NCBI RefSeq assembly: GCF_002813775.1
Contig: NZ_CP020370.1
Location: 558,001-622,000 of the forward strand
DNA: 64,000 nucleotides
Direction: 5' to 3'
DNA from: Candidatus Thiodictyon syntrophicum
GTDB lineage: Bacteria > Pseudomonadota > Gammaproteobacteria > Chromatiales > Chromatiaceae
The notes under the pieces were generated by a model that saw nothing but the letters and a program-made list of their open reading frames with translations, made no database searches and was not told where the DNA came from. The position numbers and the translations under genes were made by a program. Below are positions 34,019 to 43,278 of the stretch, in pieces (position 1 is the first letter of the stretch; each line of letters begins with the position of its first letter).

Positions 34019-35265
34019 TGGACCATTTCAACTACCGCGACAACCTGCTCCACGCCGAGGACCTGCCGCTCACCGCCATCGCGCAACAGTTCGGCACCCC
34101 CTGCTATGTCTACTCCCGGGCGACGCTTGAGCGGCATTGGCACGCCTTCGACCGCGCCTTCCAGGGGCATCCGCACCTGATCTGTTTCGCGGTCAAGGCC
34201 AATGCCAACCTGGGGGTGCTGAGCGTTCTGGCGCGGCTCGGCTCCGGGTTCGACATCGTCTCGGTAGGCGAACTGGAGCGGGTGCTGGCGGCGGGGGGCG
34301 AGCCCGGCAAGGTCATCTTCTCGGGGGTCGGCAAGCGGGAGGATGAACTGCGCCGGGCGCTTGAGGTCGGCATCCGCTGCTTCAACGTGGAATCGGTGCC
34401 GGAGCTCGAGCGTCTCGACCGGGTGGCCGGGGACCTGGGTGTCATCGCGCCCGTCTCGCTGCGGGTCAATCCGGACGTGGACGCCCGCACCCACCCCTAC
34501 ATCGCCACCGGACTCAAAGAGAACAAGTTCGGGATCGACATCCGGGCGGCCGAGGCGGTCTACCGGCAGGCGGCGCGGCTGCCGCACCTGCGCGTCACCG
34601 GGATCGACTGCCACATCGGCTCCCAACTCACCGATCTCGCCCCCTTCCTGGCCGCCCTGGAGCGGGTGCTGGCCCTCGCCGATCGGCTGGCGGCGGCCGG
34701 CATCCCCATCGGCCACCTGGACTTGGGCGGCGGGCTCGGTATCCGCTACCTGGGCGAACACCCGCCGGAGCCCGCCGCCTATGCCGCCGCCCTGCTCCAT
34801 CGCCTGGGCGGCCGCGGCCACGAGATCATCCTGGAGCCGGGGCGCGCCATCGTCGGCAACGCCGGCATCCTGCTGACCCGCGTGGAATATCTGAAACCCA
34901 CCGAGCACCGGCGTTTTGCCGTGGTGGACGCGGCGATGAACGACCTGCTGCGCCCCGCCCTCTACCAGGCGGTGCAGGACATCGTTCCGGTCCGCCTGGA
35001 CAGCGCGGCCGACGCCGCCCGCTATGATCTCGTGGGCCCCGTGTGCGAGACCGGGGACTTCCTGGGCAAGGACCGCCTGCTGGCCCTGGAACCGGGCGAC
35101 CTGCTGGCCGTGCGCGGCAGCGGTGCCTACGGGTTCAGCATGAGCTCCAACTACAACAGCCGGCCGCGCGCCGCCGAGGTCATGGTGGACGGCGGGCAGG
35201 CCCACCTGGTGCGGCGCCGGGAGAGCATCGCCGACCTGATGAACGGGGAGTCGCCGCTCCCATGA
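34018..35265 (+). CDS. lysA: Diaminopimelate decarboxylase LysA
   Basis: 415 residues of a fold-III PLP enzyme. The PLP-lysine motif is HLICFAVKANANLGVLSVLARLGSGFDIVSVGEL, and substrate-binding segments are DCHIGSQLTDLAPF, LDLGGGLGIRY, ILEPGRAIVGNAGILLTRVEY and VGPVCETGDFLGKDR. It makes L-lysine from meso-DAP, the final step of the pathway whose epimerase (dapF) lies two genes downstream. A GGGAGGAG ribosome site precedes the ATG. Its stop overlaps the next gene as ATGA. Confidence 0.97.
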   Translation: MDHFNYRDNLLHAEDLPLTAIAQQFGTPCYVYSRATLERHWHAFDRAFQGHPHLICFAVKANANLGVLSVLARLGSGFDIVSVGELERVLAAGGEPGKVIFSGVGKREDELRRALEVGIRCFNVESVPELERLDRVAGDLGVIAPVSLRVNPDVDARTHPYIATGLKENKFGIDIRAAEAVYRQAARLPHLRVTGIDCHIGSQLTDLAPFLAALERVLALADRLAAAGIPIGHLDLGGGLGIRYLGEHPPEPAAYAAALLHRLGGRGHEIILEPGRAIVGNAGILLTRVEYLKPTEHRRFAVVDAAMNDLLRPALYQAVQDIVPVRLDSAADAARYDLVGPVCETGDFLGKDRLLALEPGDLLAVRGSGAYGFSMSSNYNSRPRAAEVMVDGGQAHLVRRRESIADLMNGESPLP

Positions 35266-35942
35266 AGCGCCGTCCCGAACCGGAACTCATGGAGGACGCC
35301 GAACAGGCCCTGGCCTATGCCCAGGCCGACTTCTCGGAGTCCAACGCACTCTTCATCAAGCTGCTCGGCCGGCTGGACCCCGCGCCCCTGCACCGCGCCC
35401 GCGCGCTGGATCTCGGCTGCGGCCCGGCGGACATCGTCTGCCGCTTTCTGCGCGCCTGGCCGCAGGCGACCTGCGACGCCCTGGACGGCTCCGCCGCCAT
35501 GCTGGGGCACGCCCGGGCCGCGCTGGACCGGCTGCCCGGGGTCGCCGCACGCGCCCGGCTGCTGTGCGAGTGCCTGCCCAGCCCTAACCTGCCCCAGGCC
35601 CACTACGACCTGATCCTCTCCAACAGTCTGCTCCACCAACTGCACAATCCCCAGGTGCTCTGGCAGGCGGTGCGGGCCGCCGCCGCCCCCGGCGCCCAGG
35701 TGCTCATCATGGACCTGATGCGCCCCGCCTCCGCCGGTTGGGCCGAGGCCCTGGTGGCGACCTACGCGGCCGGCGAGCCCGAGGTCCTGCGCAGCGACTT
35801 CCGCAACTCGCTATTCGCCGCCTTCGAGCCCGCCGAGGTGGTGGAACAGTTGGCGCAGGCGGGCCTGAGCGCACTGGAGGTGGCGGTGGTGAGCGACCGG
35901 CATTTGGCGGTCTTCGGCCGTCTGGACGGACAATCTTCCTGA
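35262..35942 (+). CDS. Class I SAM methyltransferase between lysA and dapF
   Basis: 226 residues. Motif I is [41 protein letters not shown], motif IV is [23 protein letters not shown], and [16 protein letters not shown] follows. The N-terminal [28 protein letters not shown] is characteristic of a small group of Methyltransf_11/25 proteins. Substrate unknown. It is translationally coupled on both sides (ATGA before, TGATG after), so it is co-expressed with lysine and peptidoglycan precursor genes. Many gammaproteobacteria lack a gene at this spot. Confidence 0.82.
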   Translation: MKRRPEPELMEDAEQALAYAQADFSESNALFIKLLGRLDPAPLHRARALDLGCGPADIVCRFLRAWPQATCDALDGSAAMLGHARAALDRLPGVAARARLLCECLPSPNLPQAHYDLILSNSLLHQLHNPQVLWQAVRAAAAPGAQVLIMDLMRPASAGWAEALVATYAAGEPEVLRSDFRNSLFAAFEPAEVVEQLAQAGLSALEVAVVSDRHLAVFGRLDGQSS

Positions 35943-36772
35943 TGGCGTTGCGGTTTACCAAGATGCACGGCCTGGGCAACGACTTCGTCGTCATCGACGC
36001 CGTGCGCCAGGTGGTCGAACTCGACACCGCGGCCATCCGGCGGCTGGCGGATCGGCACCGCGGCATCGGTTGCGACCAGGTGCTGCTGGTGGAGCGCCCG
36101 CGGCTGCCCGGCACCGCCTTCCACTACCGGATCTTTAACGCCGACGGGTCCGAGGTGGAGCAATGCGGCAACGGCGCCCGCTGCTTCGCCCGCTTCGTGC
36201 GCGACCAGGGGCTCTGCGATCAGACCGAGATCCCGGTCGGCACCGCCGCCGGTGCGATCCGTCTCTTCATCGAGCCGGACGGCCAGGTGCGGGTCGACAT
36301 GGGGGTCCCGATCCTGGACCCGGCGCGCATCCCCTTTCTGGCGGATGCGCAGGCCCCGACCTACGACCTCGCGGTGGACGGCGAGACGCTCACCATCGGC
36401 GCCGTCTCCATGGGCAATCCCCATGCGGTGCTGCTGGTGGAGGACACCAAGACGGCGCCGGTGGCGCGGCTCGGCCCCCGCATCGAGTCCCACCCGCGCT
36501 TCCCTCAACGGGTGAACGTGGGCTTCATGCAGGTGCTGGCGCCGGATCAGGTCCGGCTGCGCGTCTACGAGCGCGGCACCGGTGAGACCCTGGCCTGCGG
36601 GACCGGGGCCTGCGCGGCGGTGGTGAGCGGACGCACCCGCGGTCTGCTCGGGCCGCGGGTGCGGGTCAGCCTGCCCGGCGGGGACCTTGTGATAGAGTGG
36701 TCGGTCAACGGGGGAGCGGTCCAGATGACCGGACCGGCACAACGGGTCTTCGAGGGGGAGATCGAGCCATGA
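35942..36772 (+). CDS. dapF: Diaminopimelate epimerase DapF
   Basis: 276 residues. It begins [20 protein letters not shown]. The two catalytic cysteines are in [21 protein letters not shown] and [19 protein letters not shown]. It interconverts LL- and meso-diaminopimelate for lysine and peptidoglycan synthesis. It overlaps the upstream methyltransferase by one base and the downstream DUF484 gene by four. Confidence 0.97.
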   Translation: MALRFTKMHGLGNDFVVIDAVRQVVELDTAAIRRLADRHRGIGCDQVLLVERPRLPGTAFHYRIFNADGSEVEQCGNGARCFARFVRDQGLCDQTEIPVGTAAGAIRLFIEPDGQVRVDMGVPILDPARIPFLADAQAPTYDLAVDGETLTIGAVSMGNPHAVLLVEDTKTAPVARLGPRIESHPRFPQRVNVGFMQVLAPDQVRLRVYERGTGETLACGTGACAAVVSGRTRGLLGPRVRVSLPGGDLVIEWSVNGGAVQMTGPAQRVFEGEIEP

Positions 36773-37620
36773 GAAAGACAAAGGGCGAGGGGGGCGCGGC
36801 CGGGGCCGGGGCGAGCGAGGCCGCGATCACCGCAGGGCCCGCACCGGGGGAGGGCGCCGGGGCGACCGCGGCGGCGGCGGTCGCCGCCTATCTGCAGGGT
36901 CATCCGGACTACTTCGCGTCCAACCCGCAGATCCTGGCCGAGCTGCACATCCCCCACACCGCGGCCGGTGCGGCGGTCTCGCTGATCGAGCGCCAGGTCA
37001 GGGTGCTGCGCGCGCAACTCGAGACCGAGCGCGGCCGGCTGGCACAGCTCATCGCCCGCGCCCGCGAGTACGAGTCCTTCTCCGCCCGCCTGCACGCGCT
37101 GGTGCTCGCCCTGATCGCCGCCCCGGATCTTACGCGGGTCAGCGCCGCGCTCCAGGAGGGCCTGATGCACGAGTTCAGCGCCCAGGCGGTCACCCTCAAG
37201 GTCTTCCCGGTGGACCCCGCGGTCGGGGACCCCGATCCCCTGGTCGCCGCCTTCCGGGACTTCCTGGAGCGCAAGCACGCCCTGTGCGGCCCGCTTGACG
37301 AGGCCAAGAACGCGGCCCTGTTCGGCGATCTGCATGATCCCGCGGGCGAGCAGGTCCACTGCGCCGCCCTGATACCGATCCGCGCGAACGGACGCTGCGG
37401 CGTACTCGCCATCGGGGCCGCCGACCCGGACCGCTTCAAGCCCGACATGCGCACCGACCTCCTGGACCGCCTGGGCGAGATCGTGAGCTGCAAGCTGCAG
37501 ATGCTGCCGCCTGAAGTGCCGAGCGCGGTGACGCCGCCGCCCCCGGCCCCCGCGAGCGAGGACGAACCCAAGCCGACGCCGACCCGGCGCAAGCGCACCA
37601 AGAAGACGGTCCCGGAATGA
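36769..37620 (+). CDS. DUF484 family GAF-like protein
   Basis: 283 residues. A Gly/Ala-rich N-terminus precedes [48 protein letters not shown], the conserved DUF484 opening, then a coiled segment and a GAF-like domain ([27 protein letters not shown]... [10 protein letters not shown]). The function is not established; it routinely lies between dapF and xerC. The basic tail [14 protein letters not shown] is noteworthy. It is coupled to xerC by a 4-base overlap. Confidence 0.88.
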   Translation: MRKTKGEGGAAGAGASEAAITAGPAPGEGAGATAAAAVAAYLQGHPDYFASNPQILAELHIPHTAAGAAVSLIERQVRVLRAQLETERGRLAQLIARAREYESFSARLHALVLALIAAPDLTRVSAALQEGLMHEFSAQAVTLKVFPVDPAVGDPDPLVAAFRDFLERKHALCGPLDEAKNAALFGDLHDPAGEQVHCAALIPIRANGRCGVLAIGAADPDRFKPDMRTDLLDRLGEIVSCKLQMLPPEVPSAVTPPPPAPASEDEPKPTPTRRKRTKKTVPE

Positions 37621-38525
37621 GCGAGCCGGAAGGGAGCCCCATCGAGCCCTTCCTCGCCCACCTGGCCCACGAGCGGCGCCTGGCCGAGCCGACGCTCTGC
37701 GCCTATCGGGCGGACCTGGAGCGGCTCACCGCCTGGCTGACCGCGGCCGGCGGGACACCGGACGCCATCACCCGCCTGGACCAGCAGCAGATCCGCCGCT
37801 ATGTCGCCTGGCGGCACCGCACCGGGGTCTGCGGGCGCACCCTGCAACGCGAACTGTCGAGCCTGCGCAGCCTCTATCGCTGGCTGCTGCGCGAGGGGCG
37901 CGCCCAGAACAACCCCGCGGTGGGCATCCGCGCCCCCAAGACGGCGCGCAAACTCCCCGCCACCCTGGACGCCGATCAGTTGTGCAGCCTGCTCGACCGC
38001 CCGGTGGATGACCTGCTCGCCATCCGCGATACCGCCATGATCGAACTGTTCTACTCGTCCGGGCTGCGCCTGGCCGAACTGGTCAGCGTCAACTTAGGCG
38101 ACATCGACATGGCCGACGCCATGCTCAGCGTCACCGGCAAGGGCGCCAAGACCAGGCGGGTCCCGGTCGGCGCCCAGGCGCGCGCGGCCGTGCAGCACTG
38201 GCTGCGGGTACGCGCCAATCTGGCCGCGGGCGACGAACCCGCGCTCTTCGTCAGCAGCCGCGGCAGCCGCATCCACCCCCGCACGGTCCGCACCCGGGTC
38301 GCCCAGTGGGCACAGGAACAGGGCGCCACCCGCAATGTGCACCCGCACCTGCTGCGCCACTCGTTCGCCAGCCACCTGCTGGAGTCGTCCGGGGACCTGC
38401 GCGCCGTCCAGGAACTGCTCGGGCACGCCGACATCAGCACCACCCAGATTTACACCCACCTTGATTTTCAGCACTTGGCCCAGGTCTATGACCAAGCGCA
38501 TCCCAGGGCCAAGCGTAAGCCATGA
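37617..38525 (+). CDS. xerC: Tyrosine recombinase XerC
   Basis: 302 residues. A SAM-like N-terminal domain (LAHLAHERRLAEPTLCAYRADLERLTAWL) is followed by a catalytic domain with all residues: Arg in YSSGLRLAELVSVNL, Lys in VTGKGAKTRRVPVG, His-x-x-Arg in HPHLLRHSFASHLLESSGDL, His in LGHADISTTQ and Tyr in IYTHLDFQHL. XerC acts with XerD to resolve chromosome dimers at dif. Its usual dapF-DUF484-xerC context indicates the housekeeping recombinase rather than a mobile-element integrase. The defence island begins on the opposite strand only 13 bases beyond its stop. Confidence 0.95.
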   Translation: MSEPEGSPIEPFLAHLAHERRLAEPTLCAYRADLERLTAWLTAAGGTPDAITRLDQQQIRRYVAWRHRTGVCGRTLQRELSSLRSLYRWLLREGRAQNNPAVGIRAPKTARKLPATLDADQLCSLLDRPVDDLLAIRDTAMIELFYSSGLRLAELVSVNLGDIDMADAMLSVTGKGAKTRRVPVGAQARAAVQHWLRVRANLAAGDEPALFVSSRGSRIHPRTVRTRVAQWAQEQGATRNVHPHLLRHSFASHLLESSGDLRAVQELLGHADISTTQIYTHLDFQHLAQVYDQAHPRAKRKP

Positions 38526-38538
38526 AAGGATACCGGGT

Positions 38539-41500
38539 TCACACAATGGCCCGTTTCATCTCAGCCGCAATCCGGGTCAACGCAAAGTCCGTGGTCAGAT
38601 CGGCCTTTTTGCGCTTGATCCCGGCGGCAACCCGGGCCGCGGCATCCAGGGCCGCGTTCAGCAACGGCGCCGGGGCCGTATCGACCCAGAAGCTCTCGTC
38701 GCTGATCTTGCGTTTGACCTCGAACGGCACGAAGGCCGTGGCCACCTGGTCGTAGACGCTCGGCACCCGCTGGACGGTGAGGCCCCCACCCTGCGCGGTG
38801 CGCTCCGCCACCAGCCGTCGGCAGGCGTCGAGTTCCTTCCAGAAGTTGTCATCGGCGTTGCCGAACTTCTGACGCCCGGTGATGAGCCCATAGGCAGTTC
38901 CGAGCGCCAACGCCGCTTGGGCGCGGCCGGATCGCTGGTTGTCCGCCTCCAGGTCGGCGACGTGGGCGGTGAGCCGAAATTCCGCGTCCGCCATCTCCTG
39001 AAGTCGGGTCACAAAGGATTCTGCATCGGCCTCGGAAAGCGTTGCAGAGTCGTCGAGATCGATCCCGGCCAGGCTATCCAGGTCGGCAATCAGCCGCGGC
39101 GCCCAGCCTTCGCCTTCCTGTATCGCGACAACAAAGGCCACGCACTCCAGGTCCAGCCCCTGCGGCCTGACGGCAATGCGGCGCACGCAACCGGGCTGCT
39201 CCCATCGCGCGCTCTGCGCCAGGATCGCGTCAAAGACCGGTTCCCCGTAGGTGGCGAACCGCAATGCAGGGCCAAGCGACTCGATGCCCTCCTCGTACAG
39301 CCGCCGGTCCGTGGTCAGTGCGGTACCGTCCAGCACGCCGGCAAGGCCGCGGAGCAACAGCGGCTCGCGCCCGTTGCCCGTCAGGTTGACGGCACAGGCA
39401 CACCCCAGGGCCTTCAGATAAGCGGAACCGGTCAGGACGCCCCAGAGTCCATCCAAGGTGGCCGGCAGCCGCACGGCCGCGTGCGCCTGCTCCAAGCGCT
39501 GATAGATCTCATAGACCTCCTGCCCGGTCAGCTCGGTCTCGCGGATGCGCCGCTGACTGAAGGCAATCCGTTGGCGGGCCTCGGCCTCCAACTGCCCCTC
39601 AGTCACCTCGCCCGCCGCCAGCCGGCGGAAATCCTCCTCGGTGACCGGCAACATCGGCACCTGTTGATCGCCGACCACGGCGATCATACTGCCCAGCCGA
39701 TCGAGCAACCGACCGTAGACGATCTCTTCGACCGAGCCCAGATAGCACAGGTTCTGGACGTGGATGTGCGCGTGCAGTTGGCCGATGCGATCGATCCGGC
39801 CGATCCGCTGCTCGACCTTGGCCGGGTTCCATGGCAGGTCGAAATTGACCAGAAAATCGGCCGTCTGGAGGTTGAGGCCCTCGGCCGCCGCATCGGTGCA
39901 GACCAGGATGTCGATCTGACCGCGCAGGAAGCGCTGCTTGATCTCGTCGCGCTCGGTGCCGATCAGCCGGCCGGTCGCGGGATCGGTGTATTGGCCACCG
40001 CGGCCCGAGTAGGTCCCCACCAACAGCCTGGCCTCGGCCTGCCGCAATCGCCGGACGAGGTCTTCCAGGGTATCCCAGAACTGGGTAAAGATGACCGTCT
40101 GCCGGACCCGGCCGGGCCGCGCGGAGTCCCTTCGCTGTTCCACATAGCCCAGCAGGGCTTGGGTCTTGGACGAGGCCGGCGCGGCGTCGTACAGGCTGCC
40201 CGCCAGCATCCCGCTGAGCTTTTCCAACTCCCAACGGAGATCCGCCTCGCTGCGGTTCTTGAGCAACTGCTCGATGACCTCCGCGTCGCCCTCTTCCTGT
40301 TCCAGATCATCATCGAACTGGGACAGGTCGGGGCCAGCGGTGGTCGTGGCGGCCCCCGGCGCGTCCAGCAGATGTTCCAGGGTCCCCTTGACCCGTTCGC
40401 GGCGCCGCCGCAGGGTCTCGCCGATGGCGTGCAGACTGGAGGCGAAGCGCCGCTGCAGAAAGCTCAGATAGAAGCCGGTGGAGACCCGCGCCTGTTGATC
40501 GTTGGCGGCGGCGACTTGCTGGGACAACTCCTGGGAATAGGATTGCAGGGCCTCGTAAGCCGCCTGCTCCTGCGGCGTGTATTGGATGCGCCGCATTGGC
40601 AGGATGTGCCGGTGCGCCAGGTTGGCTGTGAGCCGGCCCTGCTCCTGGTAGACCCGCAGCAGGGCGCGGTTGTGGCGCATCATCACCCGTGAGAGGGGCG
40701 CCGAGGCAAAGATGGCACGCAACAGTTGCTTGAGACTTGCCCCCGTCGGCTGGATGCCCCGCGTCAGCCAGTTGTCATACTGGGTCCGGTTCGAGGGACT
40801 GAGCACCGTCTGGCGGATAAAGGTTGCCAACTCAGGGTCATGCCGCCCAATCGAGGCTAGCACCCGGCGCAGAAAACCCAGATCCTCGTCCGAAACCTTC
40901 TCGCCCCGCTGGATACGGCCCTGGATCTCGTAATACGCCTGGGTCAGGGACGGATCATCCTGGAAGGGCCCGACCCGCCGCGTCAGGCGAAACAGGTCAT
41001 AGACCTCGATCGGGTCGAGTTGCATGGGTGTCGCCGTGGCGAGCCACAGGGCACGCGTCTGCGGACGCAAGGTCTGGCTGACCGCCCGGTAAAGGTCGCC
41101 GTATTGGGGTTGCACGACGGTTCCCGCGGTGGAGTTGCTGCGGCGCGCGTAATGGGCCTCGTCGACCAGGGCGATGTCCCAGGTCTGCGCCGCCAACTCC
41201 CGCTGGCGCTCCTTGCGCCGGACCAGCCCGGTGGAGACGATGACCAAGGCCGGCGCAAAGACCGATTTGGCCGGAATCTGTTCCTCCATTGATGCAAATG
41301 GCGGATACAGATAGGCGTGCCGAACCTGGGGGCCGGAGAGCGCCCGCCCGAAACGCAGGAAAAACTTGGTCGCCAACTCGCTCTGCCACTGTCGGGCCAG
41401 GCTCGCGGGCGGCGCGATCAACACCCGCCGCGCCAGTCCGGACAGGATCAGCGAGCGCAGGGCCAGGCCCGCCTCGATGGTCTTGCCCAGGCCGACCTCG

Positions 41501-42450
41501 TCGCACAGCAGGAAGCTGTAGGGGTAGGAGGCGATCAACCGGCGCGCCACGATGGCCTGGTGGGGCCAGGGCTCCACCGGGGCCGTGACCATGCCGACGA
41601 AGCGGCCGTTGGGCATCCGCGGGGCCTCGCGCAGGATCGCAAACTGGAGCCACTCCAGCGCCGTCGGCCGCGGGACCTGCGGCGGGTGCGCGCTGGACCC
41701 ATCGATCTCTTTCGGCTCAGCGACGGCGCTGCCGATCTCGATCAGTCGCTCGCGCACCGCCTGGGGCAGGTCCACCACATAGAGCCCCGGGTCCCGGTTG
41801 GCCCAGATGGCCTCGAAATCGGCCGCGTAGCTGTCGGCCCTGGCCGCCTCGCGGGTGCCCCACCAGTCGCAGTGCACCCCGATGTTCTCGGCGTTGATCA
41901 GCAGGGCGGTGCGCGACTCGTTCAGGGACCCCTCGGCGAGCAGCCGGTTGCCCTCGGCGTCATGGACGACGGCCCATTTCTCGTGGACATAGCCATCCTC
42001 GCGTGACTCGTAGGGGATGGCCATCCCGGTCTTGCGATGGCGGCGCAAGGCCACGCGGATCTCCAGGCAGCCGGCCTTGAGCATCCCGGCCAGCAGACCC
42101 AGGCCGTTCGCGACCGACTCCGGCCCGGACTGGGGCTCCGTAAGGGCGGCCAGCAGCGTCTTGGCGAGATGCCCGAGGTCCTGGTGGTCGAGAATGATCT
42201 GGGCGTCCTTCGGGTCCAGGTCCGCGCCTGCCACCAACCGCACGCGCCCCTGGTGTTCGACCAATGCCGAGAATCCCTGGGAGGCCGCGGCGAGTGAGGT
42301 CGAACGGAAGTACCCCGCCACCCGGTCGTAGCGCCGACTCAGGCGCAGGACCGGGATATAGAAGTCATGGAGCAGGTCGCTGGTGGTGCTGCGATAGCGG
42401 GGCTCCCAGCTGCGCTGCTGGAACGACTCGGGCTTGTCGGTGCTCGCCAT
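38539..42450 (-). CDS. PLD-like domain + SNF2-type helicase, defence-associated
   Basis: 1303 residues. The N-terminal PLD-like domain carries HEK (156-158), Asp164 and GSLN (174-177), close to the HKD catalytic pattern with altered spacing. A SNF2/superfamily 2 core follows: Walker A region CDEVGLGKTIEA at 316-327, DEAH at 430-433, ATATPMQL, then the helicase C lobe with TDAAAEGLNLQTADFLVNFD from 852 and QRIGRIDRIGQ at 881-891. The last ~400 residues are unassigned. Such proteins accompany DUF499 and DUF1156 genes in predicted anti-phage cassettes. It is the last gene of the island, 15 bases after the HNH gene, and converges with xerC. Confidence 0.85.
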   Translation of the reverse strand: MASTDKPESFQQRSWEPRYRSTTSDLLHDFYIPVLRLSRRYDRVAGYFRSTSLAAASQGFSALVEHQGRVRLVAGADLDPKDAQIILDHQDLGHLAKTLLAALTEPQSGPESVANGLGLLAGMLKAGCLEIRVALRRHRKTGMAIPYESREDGYVHEKWAVVHDAEGNRLLAEGSLNESRTALLINAENIGVHCDWWGTREAARADSYAADFEAIWANRDPGLYVVDLPQAVRERLIEIGSAVAEPKEIDGSSAHPPQVPRPTALEWLQFAILREAPRMPNGRFVGMVTAPVEPWPHQAIVARRLIASYPYSFLLCDEVGLGKTIEAGLALRSLILSGLARRVLIAPPASLARQWQSELATKFFLRFGRALSGPQVRHAYLYPPFASMEEQIPAKSVFAPALVIVSTGLVRRKERQRELAAQTWDIALVDEAHYARRSNSTAGTVVQPQYGDLYRAVSQTLRPQTRALWLATATPMQLDPIEVYDLFRLTRRVGPFQDDPSLTQAYYEIQGRIQRGEKVSDEDLGFLRRVLASIGRHDPELATFIRQTVLSPSNRTQYDNWLTRGIQPTGASLKQLLRAIFASAPLSRVMMRHNRALLRVYQEQGRLTANLAHRHILPMRRIQYTPQEQAAYEALQSYSQELSQQVAAANDQQARVSTGFYLSFLQRRFASSLHAIGETLRRRRERVKGTLEHLLDAPGAATTTAGPDLSQFDDDLEQEEGDAEVIEQLLKNRSEADLRWELEKLSGMLAGSLYDAAPASSKTQALLGYVEQRRDSARPGRVRQTVIFTQFWDTLEDLVRRLRQAEARLLVGTYSGRGGQYTDPATGRLIGTERDEIKQRFLRGQIDILVCTDAAAEGLNLQTADFLVNFDLPWNPAKVEQRIGRIDRIGQLHAHIHVQNLCYLGSVEEIVYGRLLDRLGSMIAVVGDQQVPMLPVTEEDFRRLAAGEVTEGQLEAEARQRIAFSQRRIRETELTGQEVYEIYQRLEQAHAAVRLPATLDGLWGVLTGSAYLKALGCACAVNLTGNGREPLLLRGLAGVLDGTALTTDRRLYEEGIESLGPALRFATYGEPVFDAILAQSARWEQPGCVRRIAVRPQGLDLECVAFVVAIQEGEGWAPRLIADLDSLAGIDLDDSATLSEADAESFVTRLQEMADAEFRLTAHVADLEADNQRSGRAQAALALGTAYGLITGRQKFGNADDNFWKELDACRRLVAERTAQGGGLTVQRVPSVYDQVATAFVPFEVKRKISDESFWVDTAPAPLLNAALDAAARVAAGIKRKKADLTTDFALTRIAAEMKRAIV

Positions 42451-42465
42451 CTGAGATTCTCTGAT

Positions 42466-43278
42466 TCAGAAAGCGAGTGCTTCGGGCGCCTGAGCGAATA
42501 ACTCGGCAAGCTCGGGAAGGTGCCGGTGTTGGCGCTTCATCTCGGCCCACACCGTGGCGTGGGGCGCCGTCTGAAACCCATTCCCCAGGCGTGCCAAGTC
42601 ATCTGCCGAAGCGCCTGCTTCGCGTTGCTGGATGAACTCCCGCAGACGTGCGCGGTAACCGCCGAAGGCATCGGCCCGCGCGGCGACCAGGAGGTCGCGC
42701 TCATTGAGCCGCAAGACCCTGATCGTGTACTCGGCACGCAGGTACTCCGGGGTCTCCGGGACGTGCAGGGGCGTCAGTTGGAAGGTATCGCGGAGATCCA
42801 GCATCAGGAAGTCGAACGGGTCCTCACGCCGCGGGTCGAGTAGGGCCGGTTTACCCGCGGCAGGCGGCACGACTGGCGCCTTCCGCAGGCGCGAAACGTC
42901 GATGAACTGCTGCGTGTCTTGATCGATGACAGCGAACTGATTGTTCTTCGGTCCATTGCAGGGTCCGCAAGCATACAGATAATTCCGCCAGACGAAAACC
43001 AGCTCGGGATAGAGGTCCTTGGGGCTGTGATGCTCCACCTCATCGGCCGGGGCGTCCTCGCAATACATGCAGCGCCCAAGCCCCCTGCACATACTGGTCA
43101 GGGTATCGCGCACGGCGGCAAAGGCGGGATTCCTCCTCTTGTTACGGCTACTGAAGAGCGATTTGGCCGCCGCAACCCGGGCGGCATAGTTACCCTTCCC
43201 GTCGACCTCAGCCTGGTATTGCTCCAGCAACCCGTTTGCCTGGGCGGGAAGCACTGCGTCCGGTATCCTGATCATCAC
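42466..43278 (-). CDS. ptuB: HNH nuclease, Septu PtuB-like
   Basis: 270 residues. The zinc/HNH core is GRCMYCEDAPADEVEHHSPK (Cys70, Cys73, His83-84), then YPELVFVWRNYLYACGPCNGPKNN (Cys104, Cys107), the spacing of the PtuB/retron-associated HNH proteins. The stop of the ATPase gene directly precedes its start, as in Septu pairs. In Septu, PtuA and PtuB form a complex and PtuB cleaves nucleic acid upon phage infection. Assignment to Septu type I rests on the gene pair and motifs, not on alignment. Confidence 0.75.
   Translation of the reverse strand: MMIRIPDAVLPAQANGLLEQYQAEVDGKGNYAARVAAAKSLFSSRNKRRNPAFAAVRDTLTSMCRGLGRCMYCEDAPADEVEHHSPKDLYPELVFVWRNYLYACGPCNGPKNNQFAVIDQDTQQFIDVSRLRKAPVVPPAAGKPALLDPRREDPFDFLMLDLRDTFQLTPLHVPETPEYLRAEYTIRVLRLNERDLLVAARADAFGGYRARLREFIQQREAGASADDLARLGNGFQTAPHATVWAEMKRQHRHLPELAELFAQAPEALAF

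Noticed and set aside
37617-38525. Integrase marking a genomic-island attachment site next to the defence genes
   Set aside because: The protein is housekeeping XerC in its conserved dapF-DUF484-xerC operon; no tRNA or flanking direct repeat was seen.
38335-40692. 785-residue plus-strand frame opposite the helicase
   Set aside because: It starts inside xerC in another frame and is antisense to helicase motifs; its composition is not protein-like.
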